A stretch of DNA of 6,020 bases, taken from an uncultured Prevotella sp. (GTDB taxonomy: Bacteria > Bacteroidota > Bacteroidia > Bacteroidales > Bacteroidaceae). Shown one piece after another: positions 1 to 5,975 of this stretch (positions within the stretch are counted from its first letter, which is position 1; every line of letters starts with the position of its first letter). The notes beneath the pieces were generated by a model that did not search any database, had not been told where the DNA came from, and was given only the letters and a program-made list of their open reading frames with translations. The DNA lies in contig CABVDL010000126.1 of NCBI GenBank assembly GCA_902497035.1, positions 1 to 6,020 of the forward strand, given 5' to 3'. A program made the translations under genes and the position numbers.

Positions 1-23
1 TTTTGATATGTTTTGCGGGGGGA

Positions 24-44
24 GGGCGGGGATAAACCCCGCCC
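24..44. repeat. GC-rich perfect inverted repeat downstream of the lipoprotein gene
   Basis: Eight bases (gggcgggg, 24-31) pair perfectly with ccccgccc (37-44) around a five-base loop. The hairpin begins about 36 bases after the lipoprotein stop codon, so it would form at the end of the minus-strand transcript. On that strand it is followed by a C-rich stretch and not by a T run, so it is not a standard intrinsic terminator. It could be a dispersed REP-like intergenic repeat or a factor-assisted transcript end. The 11-mer agggcggggat (23-33) recurs in the same orientation at 6008-6018. The rest of 1-80 shows no gene. Confidence 0.55.
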
Positions 45-80
45 CTACCAGTGGGCCATGGACAAGGACACCCGCCCTTC

Positions 81-488
81 TTATCTCATATACCACACGC
101 CCTTTTTCTCGACCATCGGCACGACAATCTGTTCCGTGGTCCTGTCGCCGTAGGTCAGGTTGATGAACACATTGGCGACATGCCGGGCCGTATCGGCCTG
201 CACGTCCACGGCCCTCGCACTGACGATGCCCCCGTGCTCGTCTTTCTGCTGTCTGGCAAACATTTTCGCATTGGCCACCAGCTGTTCCCTGTAGCCGTCG
301 GGGATGGCACGGGGCTGGTAGCGGCCGTCAACAAAGGCCACGTAGTCACCCCTGAGCAACTGCGTGTAGTAGTTCTGAGCGGCCTGCGCCGCCAATTGTG
401 CGGCCGTAGGTCCGCTGTCCTTGCCGGAGCAGGCAAGGAGCAGGGCAGCGGCAAGCCACAACGGCAGGAAAACTCTTGACTTGGGCAT
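81..488 (-). CDS. Small lipoprotein, probable NTF2-like fold (DUF4878-like)
   Basis: A 135-residue exported lipoprotein of unknown function. Residues 1-19 form a signal peptide with two basic residues and a hydrophobic stretch ending in the lipobox Leu-Leu-Ala-Cys, with Cys20 as the lipidation site. A short Ser/Gly/Lys/Asp linker follows, then an Ala/Gln-rich helix leading into NYYTQLLRGDY (about 39-49), and strand-like segments ending in VPMVEKKGVWYMR. The helix followed by a GDY turn and late strands resembles NTF2-like lipoproteins of the DUF4878 sort; this is a shape judgement without a catalytic motif. Only five bases separate it from the der stop, so it is probably co-transcribed and translationally coupled with der. 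No clear Shine-Dalgarno sequence is present. The first residues after Cys20 (SGKDS) are not strongly acidic, so a periplasmic or surface location cannot be decided. The gene is sure; the family is tentative. Confidence 0.85.
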   Translation of the reverse strand: MPKSRVFLPLWLAAALLLACSGKDSGPTAAQLAAQAAQNYYTQLLRGDYVAFVDGRYQPRAIPDGYREQLVANAKMFARQQKDEHGGIVSARAVDVQADTARHVANVFINLTYGDRTTEQIVVPMVEKKGVWYMR

Positions 489-493
489 GGCTG

Positions 494-1807
494 CTACTTT
501 TGCCTGATGAACACGTTGATGGGACAGCCGTGCATCGGCCAGTTCTCGCGGATCTTGTTCTCCAGGAAGCGGCGGTAGTTCTCCTTGATATACTGCGGCA
601 GGTTGGCGTAGAACACAAACGACGGTATCTGCGTGTTGGGCAGCTGCGAGCAGTACTTGATCTTGATGAACTTGCCCTTTGTCGAGGGCGGCGGTGTCTG
701 CTCGATGATGGGCAGCATCACCTCGTTGAGCTTGTTGGTGCCCACATGCGTCGTGCGGTTCTTATACACGTCAACGGCCGTCTGCAGCACCTTGAAGATG
801 CGCTGCTTGGTCAGCGCCGAGGCGAAGACGATGGGGAAGTCGACAAACGGCGCCATGCGGTTGTGGATGGCGTTGACGAAGGTGTCAATCGACTTCTGGC
901 TCTTGTCGCCGACCAGGTCCCACTTGTTGACCACGACGACAAGGCTCTTGTTGTTCTTTTGTATCAGCTGGAAGATGTTCATGTCCTGCGCCTCGATGCC
1001 GCGCGTGGCGTCAATCATCAGGATACAGACGTCGCTGTTCTCAATGGCGCGGATGCTGCGCATCACGCTGTAGAACTCCAGGTCCTCCGTCACCTTGTTC
1101 TTACGGCGGATACCCGCCGTGTCGACGAGGTAGAAGTCGAAACCGAACTTGTTGAAACGCGTGTAGATGCTGTCGCGCGTGGTGCCGGCAATCTCGGTGA
1201 CGATGTTGCGGTCCTCGCCGATGAAGGCGTTGATCAGGCTCGACTTTCCCGCATTGGGTCTTCCCACCACGGCGAAGCGCGGCAGGTCGTCGAGCGAGTT
1301 GTCCTCCTCGTCGGCCGGCAGCCGCTGGAGGATCACATCGAGCAGGTCGCCCGTGCCGCCGCCCGTGGCCGCGCTGATGCACTGCGGGTCGCCGAGGCCG
1401 AGGCTGTAGAACTCGGACGCGGCATAGGCCTCGCCGCTGTTGTCCACCTTGTTGGCCACGAGGATGACGGGCAGCTTCGTGCGGCGCAGGATGTTGGCCA
1501 CATCCTCGTCCCAGTCGGTCACGCCGGTCTCCACGTCAACGAGGAACAGCACGAGGTCGGCCTCCTCGGCCGCAATCATCACCTGCTTGCGGATGGCATC
1601 CTCAAAGATATCATCTGAGTTGACCACCCATCCGCCGGTGTCGACCACCGAGAACTCACGGCCGTTCCACGTGCACTTGCCGTACTGGCGGTCGCGTGTC
1701 GTGCCGGCCACATCGCTCACAATGGCGTGCCGGCTCTGCGTAAGACGATTGAAAAGGGTTGACTTGCCCACGTTGGGGCGGCCAACAATTGCTACTAACT
1801 TTGACAT
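494..1807 (-). CDS. der: Ribosome biogenesis GTPase Der (EngA)
   Basis: Der is a GTPase with two G domains in tandem that binds the 50S subunit and is needed for its late assembly; it acts in the cytoplasm and is usually essential. At 437 residues it has the family's normal length. G domain 1 shows the P-loop GRPNVGKST (9-17), switch region GTTRD (35-39), DTGG (56-59) and NKVD (119-122). G domain 2 shows GRPNAGKSS (182-190), GTTRD (208-212), DTAG (229-232) and NKWD (294-297). The last 85 or so residues, containing TPPPSTKGK and ending in GCPINVFIRQK, form the KH-like domain. All motifs are intact. The ATG at 1807 is the first possible ATG in frame and places the P-loop where the family has it. 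It lies 103 bases after era and five bases before the lipoprotein gene, so the three may share a transcript. Confidence 0.98.
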   Translation of the reverse strand: MSKLVAIVGRPNVGKSTLFNRLTQSRHAIVSDVAGTTRDRQYGKCTWNGREFSVVDTGGWVVNSDDIFEDAIRKQVMIAAEEADLVLFLVDVETGVTDWDEDVANILRRTKLPVILVANKVDNSGEAYAASEFYSLGLGDPQCISAATGGGTGDLLDVILQRLPADEEDNSLDDLPRFAVVGRPNAGKSSLINAFIGEDRNIVTEIAGTTRDSIYTRFNKFGFDFYLVDTAGIRRKNKVTEDLEFYSVMRSIRAIENSDVCILMIDATRGIEAQDMNIFQLIQKNNKSLVVVVNKWDLVGDKSQKSIDTFVNAIHNRMAPFVDFPIVFASALTKQRIFKVLQTAVDVYKNRTTHVGTNKLNEVMLPIIEQTPPPSTKGKFIKIKYCSQLPNTQIPSFVFYANLPQYIKENYRRFLENKIRENWPMHGCPINVFIRQK

Positions 1808-1910
1808 TCTGTTTGATTTCTGAAGTTTAACATTCTTCGGCCCTCCATCGATTGGAGAGTGCGCCCTGCCATGCGGTCAGGGGATAGTTGTGGGGCGGAT
1901 GTCCGTGACC
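1808..1910 (-). other. era-der intergenic leader with two small inverted repeats
   Basis: This 103-base gap has no gene. Read on the minus strand it holds two adjacent potential hairpins. The first (1864-1882) pairs CCCTG with CAGGG, has a bulged A, two further C-G pairs and a GCAT loop. The second (1843-1857) pairs CTCCA with TGGAG around five bases. Neither is followed by a T run, so neither is an intrinsic terminator. I found no TAnnTTTG promoter element here. The 30 bases just before the der ATG are A-rich, as is common for Bacteroidota translation starts that lack a Shine-Dalgarno sequence. The structures are short and could be chance. Confidence 0.35.
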
Positions 1911-2807
1911 CTACTCGGGGTTGTACCCGAAGTTGTTGAGCTCCCGCTCCGAGTTGCGCCAGTCCTTGTCGACCTTGACAAAGATCTCAAGATAGATGGG
2001 CTTGCCAAAGAAATGCTCGAGGCTCTTGCGTGCCTCCATCGACACTTTCTTCAGCGCCGTACCCTGATGCCCGATGATGATGCCCTTCTGCGAGTCGCGC
2101 TCCACATAGATCACGGCGTTGATGTGGATATGACGGTCGTCCTCCTTGAAGCGTTCCACCACCACCTCGACCGAGTAGGGTATCTCCTTGTCGTAATAGC
2201 GCAGTATTTTCTCCCGGATAATCTCCGAGACAAAGAAGCGCGCGGGCTTGTCGGTCAGCTGGTCCTTGTCAAAATAGGCCGGACTCTCGGGCAGCAGCTC
2301 GCGGATGCGCTTCATCAGCACGTCGGTGCCGAACTTGTTCGAGGCCGAGATGGGCAGTATCTCCGCGTTGGGCAGCAGTCCGTGCCACTTCTCCACGAGG
2401 TTTCCCAGCAACGCGTTGACATCGCTGCCCTGCAGCATGTCAATCTTGTTGATGAGCAGCAGCACGGGAATCTGCATCTCGCGCACCTTCTCCAGGAAGT
2501 CGGCGTTCTTCTCCGGCTGCTCCACCACGTCGGTGACATAAAGCAGGATGTCGGCATCGGCCAACGCCGACTCCGAGAACTGCAGCATATACTCCTGCAT
2601 CTTGTAGTTCGGCTTCAGCACGCCCGGCGTGTCGGAGAACACAATCTGACAGTCGGGGGTATTCACGATGCCCATGATACGGTGACGGGTGGTCTGCGCC
2701 TTGAACGTGGCGATGCTTATCTTCTCGCCGACGAGCTGGTTCATCAGCGTAGACTTGCCGACATTGGGGTTGCCGACGATATTCACGAAACCGGCCTTGT
2801 GCTGCAT
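1911..2807 (-). CDS. era: GTPase Era, 16S rRNA binding
   Basis: Era is a cytoplasmic GTPase that binds the 3' end of 16S rRNA and helps mature the 30S subunit. At 298 residues it matches the usual length. The G domain shows the P-loop GNPNVGKST (12-20), the QTTRH switch region (38-42), DTPG (59-62), NKID (120-123) and an SAS motif (154-156). The C-terminal KH domain carries the RNA-binding loop GHQG (246-249) in the setting KGIIIGHQGTALKK, and the protein ends with the family signature VKVDKDWRNSERELNNFGY. The ATG at 2807 is well bounded: the frame has a TAA stop at 2841-2843 and no other start between. It is preceded by a 144-base gap after fabH and followed by der, a second assembly GTPase. 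The leader before the ATG is AT-rich without a Shine-Dalgarno sequence. Confidence 0.98.
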   Translation of the reverse strand: MQHKAGFVNIVGNPNVGKSTLMNQLVGEKISIATFKAQTTRHRIMGIVNTPDCQIVFSDTPGVLKPNYKMQEYMLQFSESALADADILLYVTDVVEQPEKNADFLEKVREMQIPVLLLINKIDMLQGSDVNALLGNLVEKWHGLLPNAEILPISASNKFGTDVLMKRIRELLPESPAYFDKDQLTDKPARFFVSEIIREKILRYYDKEIPYSVEVVVERFKEDDRHIHINAVIYVERDSQKGIIIGHQGTALKKVSMEARKSLEHFFGKPIYLEIFVKVDKDWRNSERELNNFGYNPE

Positions 2808-2951
2808 AATATAATAAGGTGTATGGTTTAGGGTGTTGACTTAAAAAAGAGCCAAGGCGACACGGCCGCCAGCACACCGCGCGGCCTCAGCGGCCCGTCA
2901 CAGTGTCCCAACGCCTGTGTCTCCTCAGCTCCGTTATCTCTGTGTGAATGA
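2808..2951 (-). other. Structured fabH-era intergenic region, possible terminator or leader
   Basis: This 144-base gap separates two otherwise tightly organised gene groups and holds no plausible gene. On the minus strand it reads first through GACACAG and CTGTGAC (one mismatch, 11-base loop), then two copies of GGCCGC (plus-strand 2890-2895 and 2881-2886), either of which can pair with GCGGCC (2864-2869). A six-base T run follows (2843-2848), about 15 bases after the last stem arm. That spacing is long for an intrinsic terminator, so ending of the fabH transcript here is possible but unproven. No TAnnTTTG element is visible ahead of era. An RNA leader controlling era is an alternative. Confidence 0.4.
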
Positions 2952-3971
2952 TTAATTGGCCTCAGGCACCTTGTCGCCGTCGTAGCCCCACTTGAAGTAG
3001 AGGGCGCCGTGGACGAAACCGGCTCCGAAAGCTGTGAAAATCATGTTGTCGCCTTTCCTGAGCTTCGACTCGTTGTCCCACAAAGCCAGGGGAATGGTGG
3101 CCGAGCTGGTGTTGCCGTAATGGTCGATGTTGATCATCACCTTGTCCAAAGGCAGGTCGGCGCGCTTGGCCACTGCGTCAATGATGCGCAGGTTGGCCTC
3201 GTGCGGGACAATCCACGAGAGGTTGTCATTGCTGAGCCCGTTGCGCTGCATCACCGTTGCCACATCGTCGCTCATGTAGGTCACGGCGTGGCGGAACACG
3301 GTGCGGCCCTCTTGATAGACATAGTGCAGGCGGTTGTCGATGGTGAAATGGGAAGCGGGGCAGACGCTGCCGCCGGCCTTCATGTGGAGGAAGGGCAAGC
3401 CCTTGCCGTCAGTCAGCAGCATGGAGTCCTGAAGGCCGACGCCCTCCTCCTCGCTGGCCTCCACCATCACTGCGCCCGCGCCGTCGCCAAACAGCACGCA
3501 GGTCTGACGGTCAGTCCAGTCGACGATAGACGACATCTTCTCGGCCGAGCAGACGATGACGCGCTTGTAGCGTCCCGACTGTATCATCGACGAGGCCATG
3601 TCGAGGGCATAGATGAAGCCGCAGCATGCGCACGACATATCAAACGCGAAGGCGTTCTTCAGTCCGAGCTTTCCCACGACGATGCTTGCCGTGGAGGGGA
3701 AAGGATAGTCGGGCGTCGTGGTCGAGATGATGAGGGCCTCGACCGTGTCAGGATCAACGCCGGTCTTCTTCAGGAGCTGCTTGCAGGCCTTGCGGGCCAT
3801 ATAGCTGGCGCCGAGTCCCTCTTCCTTGAGGATGCGGCGCTCACGGATGCCCACACGCGTTCTGATCCACTCGTCGCTGGTGTCCACCATGCGCGACAGC
3901 TCATCATTGGTGAGGATGTAGTCGGGCACGTATCCGCCAACGCCGGTGATCACTGCGTTGATCTTAGCCAT
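2952..3971 (-). CDS. fabH: 3-oxoacyl-ACP synthase III (FabH, KAS III)
   Basis: FabH condenses acetyl-CoA (or a branched acyl-CoA) with malonyl-ACP, the first committed elongation step of type II fatty acid synthesis in the cytoplasm. The 339 residues match the usual length. The catalytic triad can be placed as Cys116 (in SCACCGF), His257 (in VPHEAN) and Asn287 (in YGNTSS). Other family marks are TSDEWIRTRVGIRERR (31-46), FGDGAGAV (161-168) and the C-terminal FGAGFVHGA (315-323). The start is secure: the ATG overlaps the rpmF TAA stop by one base (TAATG), a sign of translational coupling. Unlike the common yceD-rpmF-plsX-fabH order, no plsX is present here. Cys114 and Cys117 beside the catalytic Cys116 make the site unusually cysteine-rich. 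Preference for straight or branched starter units cannot be read from the sequence by eye. Confidence 0.97.
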   Translation of the reverse strand: MAKINAVITGVGGYVPDYILTNDELSRMVDTSDEWIRTRVGIRERRILKEEGLGASYMARKACKQLLKKTGVDPDTVEALIISTTTPDYPFPSTASIVVGKLGLKNAFAFDMSCACCGFIYALDMASSMIQSGRYKRVIVCSAEKMSSIVDWTDRQTCVLFGDGAGAVMVEASEEEGVGLQDSMLLTDGKGLPFLHMKAGGSVCPASHFTIDNRLHYVYQEGRTVFRHAVTYMSDDVATVMQRNGLSNDNLSWIVPHEANLRIIDAVAKRADLPLDKVMINIDHYGNTSSATIPLALWDNESKLRKGDNMIFTAFGAGFVHGALYFKWGYDGDKVPEAN

Positions 3972-4156
3972 TACTCAGCAGCCTCTTTGACGATAGCAAC
4001 CTTACCACGATAGTAGCCGCAGGTGGGGCATACCGTGTGATACACATAGTAGCTGCCGCAGTTGGGGCATACGGCCAGCGTGGGGGCTACTGCCTTATCA
4101 TGAGTTCTACGCTTGAGTGTACGAGTCTTTGACTGTCTTCTTTTTGGATGTGCCAT
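3971..4156 (-). CDS. rpmF: 50S ribosomal protein L32, zinc-binding form
   Basis: L32 is a small protein of the large ribosomal subunit. The 61-residue product begins MAHPKRRQSKTRTLKRR, the typical basic N-terminus that lies against rRNA. It carries a complete four-cysteine zinc ribbon: Cys30-x2-Cys33 and Cys43-x2-Cys46, in CPNCGS and CPTCGYYRGK. All four ligands are present, so this is the zinc-dependent version and not the cysteine-free paralogue some bacteria use under zinc shortage. It starts 14 bases after the DUF177 stop and its TAA overlaps the fabH ATG, so it sits in the middle of a tight three-gene unit. Confidence 0.98.
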   Translation of the reverse strand: MAHPKRRQSKTRTLKRRTHDKAVAPTLAVCPNCGSYYVYHTVCPTCGYYRGKVAIVKEAAE

Positions 4157-4170
4157 AGTTGTTTAACTAA

Positions 4171-4701
4171 TTATACGTTTTGATTTTTTATTTTTAATAA
4201 CGCTGCCCAGCGGTCATCCACTTGCTCCCCGCCGTCACCATCACCGCTTCGGGCGGCCGAATGCTCCTCAAGGGCCTTCATCATGGCAGGGTTGCATTTT
4301 CCAGGTGCATGCACGTGCCTGAGTGGGATAGCGAGTTCTATGAATTGATAGATGAACCATGACACGTCGAGCATTCCTTCGTTCTCGGCCACTGTGATCA
4401 GGTCATCGTCCTCTGAGTAGTCTTCTCCAAACTTTGCCACGAGGTGATAGTCGCTCTCGACAGGCTGGTCCATGTCGTCCAAGCAACGGTCACAAGGCAC
4501 CGTGACAGAGCCCTCGGTGTGAAAGTCCAAGCTAAAGACCCCGTCATTGCGGTGCACCGTCACGGTCTCCAAGACGTGCCCGTGACGCACGGCCGGCGCA
4601 TCGACGGCCTCAAAGAAACCGTCGTCAAGGTCATAGCGGATGACGGTGTCGCCCTCTGCCATGCCCCGCAAGTCCAGCTTAAATTGCTCTAACTTAGACA
4701 T
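4171..4701 (-). CDS. yceD: DUF177 / YceD family protein
   Basis: A 176-residue cytoplasmic protein of the DUF177 (YceD) family, which nearly always lies just before rpmF. Members have been linked to 23S rRNA accumulation in E. coli and plant plastids; the molecular role is not settled. The sequence shows the CxxC pair of the family (Cys70 and Cys73 in VPCDRCLDD), a third cysteine in the motif HAPGKCNP (Cys136), and the C-terminal signature DDRWAALLKIK (162-172). Acidic stretches (EDYSEDDD, about 93-100) are typical of the Bacteroidota version. The ATG at 4701 gives MSKLEQFKLDLRGM, a usual N-terminus, and lies 17 bases after a TAACTTTG promoter element. An Asp/Gly-rich segment (153-159) before the final signature looks like a flexible linker. 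It heads the rpmF-fabH unit. Confidence 0.93.
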   Translation of the reverse strand: MSKLEQFKLDLRGMAEGDTVIRYDLDDGFFEAVDAPAVRHGHVLETVTVHRNDGVFSLDFHTEGSVTVPCDRCLDDMDQPVESDYHLVAKFGEDYSEDDDLITVAENEGMLDVSWFIYQFIELAIPLRHVHAPGKCNPAMMKALEEHSAARSGDGDGGEQVDDRWAALLKIKNQNV

Positions 4702-4718
4702 ATTTACACTTTAGGCTG

Positions 4719-4726
4719 CAAAGTTA
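4719..4726 (-). promoter_or_regulatory. Bacteroidota-type -7 promoter element before yceD
   Basis: On the minus strand the sequence TAACTTTG matches the Bacteroidota primary sigma factor -7 consensus TAnnTTTG exactly. It is followed by CAGCC and ends 17 bases before the yceD ATG, implying a very short 5' leader. No good TTTG or TTG -33 box is seen at the expected distance upstream, within the end of the kinase gene and the gap, so strength is uncertain. It suggests that the ribosomal and fatty acid genes have their own promoter even though the kinase gene precedes them. No terminator-like hairpin with a T run separates the kinase from yceD. Confidence 0.6.
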
Positions 4727-4747
4727 CTACTTTTTTGCGATATAGCC

Positions 4748-5926
4748 TTAAGCCCGGCGCGATTTTTTTTGTATCTCTATCCTAAACGTGGTGCCTTTGC
4801 CCACCTCGGTGCTTTTCACCCAGATGCGGCCCTTGTGGTATTCCTCTATGATGCGCTTGGCAAGGCTCAGGCCGAGGCCCCAGCCGCGCTTCTTCGTGGT
4901 GAAGCCGGGGCGGAACACGTTGCCCACATCCTTCTTGCGGATGCCCTTGCCGGTGTCGGCCACCTCCACCGCCACCAGGCCCGGTTGGTCCTCCACCGTG
5001 ATGTCGATGCGGCCCGACACGCCGCCCATGGCATCGACGGCGTTCTTGCAGAGGTTCTCTATCACCCACTCAAACAGGCTGGCGTTGAGGTCCACCACCA
5101 CGTCGTGGCCGGGCAGGTGCCGCGCGATGACCACGCTGCGGCTGGTGCGGCGGTTCATATAGTCGGTCACATGGTCAATGACCTCAGTGAGGTTGGTCGG
5201 CGCCAGCTCTGGCTGGGAGCCAATCTTGGAGAAACGGTCACTGATGAGCTGCAGGCGTTTCACATCCTTGTCCAGCTCGGGTATCAGCTCATCGTCGGGG
5301 TACTGCTCATGCAGCACCTCCACCCAGGCCATCAGACTGCTGATGGGGGTGCCGAGCTGGTGGGCCGTCTCCTTGGACAGGCCCACCCACACCTTGTTCT
5401 GTTCGGCACGCTTCGACGACAGCAGCGCGAAGACGGCGATGACGACAAAGATGAGCACCACGCCCAACTGCACAAACGGATACCAGGCCAGGCGGCGGAG
5501 CATCACCGACTCGCCGTAGCACACGTCGATATACTCGTTGCGACGGCGGTCGAGCGTGATGCGGATAACCCTGCCCGAGGCCAGATAGGAGCGGCCGATG
5601 GCAGCGGCAGCGCGCAGGCTGTCGGCGTAGGTCTTCTCCTTGAGCCTGATGTTTCTGAACTCCGACACCTCGCCGTTGTTATCCATCACCACCACCGGGA
5701 TGGTGTTGTTCTCGTTCAGCACCTTCAGCACCAGGTTGAGGTCGGTGTTCTCGTCGGCCTTGCTCAGCGTGCGCATGGCCTCGGCCCACACCTCCATGCG
5801 CGTGCGCTCCTGGCTCTCCAAGTCGGTCGTCAGCGCGTGCGACACCACGAGCGAGGCGACGGCAATCAATATGGCCGCCACCACCAGGATAATCTTCACG
5901 CGACGTATCTGGTCAGTCCACTGCAT
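4748..5926 (-). CDS. Inner-membrane sensor histidine kinase without HAMP domain
   Basis: A 392-residue two-component sensor kinase. Transmembrane segment 1 spans about 11-31 and segment 2 about 151-171, framing a periplasmic sensor region of some 120 residues that I cannot assign to a named fold. Only about 18 residues separate the second membrane segment from the phosphorylated His189 in the H-box KETAHQLGTPISSL, so there is no room for a HAMP domain. The ATP-binding domain is complete: N-box ENLCKNAVDAM (290-300, Asn295), G1 box DTGKGI (324-329), F-box FRPGFTTKKRGW (338-349) and G2 box GLGLSLAKRI (350-359). The ATG at 5926 is secure, since an in-frame TAA lies two codons upstream (5933-5935). 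No receiver domain or response regulator gene is in the window, so its partner and signal are unknown. It precedes yceD by 46 bases on the same strand. Confidence 0.94.
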   Translation of the reverse strand: MQWTDQIRRVKIILVVAAILIAVASLVVSHALTTDLESQERTRMEVWAEAMRTLSKADENTDLNLVLKVLNENNTIPVVVMDNNGEVSEFRNIRLKEKTYADSLRAAAAIGRSYLASGRVIRITLDRRRNEYIDVCYGESVMLRRLAWYPFVQLGVVLIFVVIAVFALLSSKRAEQNKVWVGLSKETAHQLGTPISSLMAWVEVLHEQYPDDELIPELDKDVKRLQLISDRFSKIGSQPELAPTNLTEVIDHVTDYMNRRTSRSVVIARHLPGHDVVVDLNASLFEWVIENLCKNAVDAMGGVSGRIDITVEDQPGLVAVEVADTGKGIRKKDVGNVFRPGFTTKKRGWGLGLSLAKRIIEEYHKGRIWVKSTEVGKGTTFRIEIQKKSRRA

Positions 5927-5946
5927 AATAAGTTAACGATGAAACA

Positions 5947-5964
5947 CCGATATTATTATATCGG
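5947..5964. repeat. AT-rich perfect palindrome before the kinase gene
   Basis: CCGATAT (5947-5953) and ATATCGG (5958-5964) are perfect inverted arms around a four-base TATT centre. The site ends 20 bases before the kinase ATG on the minus strand. Its position and symmetry fit a binding site for a dimeric regulator, or a small hairpin in the 5' leader. It is not followed by a T run. A ten-base palindrome, CCCGTACGGG (5969-5978), lies four bases further out. Function is inference from position only. Confidence 0.45.
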
Positions 5965-5975
5965 CTGCCCCGTAC

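Noticed and set aside
24..44. Intrinsic terminator for the operon
   Set aside because: The stem is perfect but no T run follows it on the minus strand, so it is reported as a repeat.
476..1618. A 380-codon open frame on the plus strand across der
   Set aside because: It lies wholly antisense to an intact, motif-complete der and its product is Val/Leu/Arg/His-rich low-information sequence without motifs; GC-rich codon bias keeps the opposite frame open.
1890..2831. A 313-codon plus-strand open frame opposite era
   Set aside because: It mirrors era codon for codon, shows no domain, and its composition (His, Leu, Val, Arg) is that of reverse-frame shadows.
3009..4013. A 334-codon plus-strand open frame opposite fabH
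   Set aside because: Same reverse-frame artefact; fabH has all catalytic residues and a coupled start.
5951..5960. TATAAT-like -10 box on the minus strand upstream of the kinase
   Set aside because: It sits inside the palindrome, and Bacteroidota primary sigma uses TAnnTTTG instead of TATAAT; an AT-rich chance match is likely.
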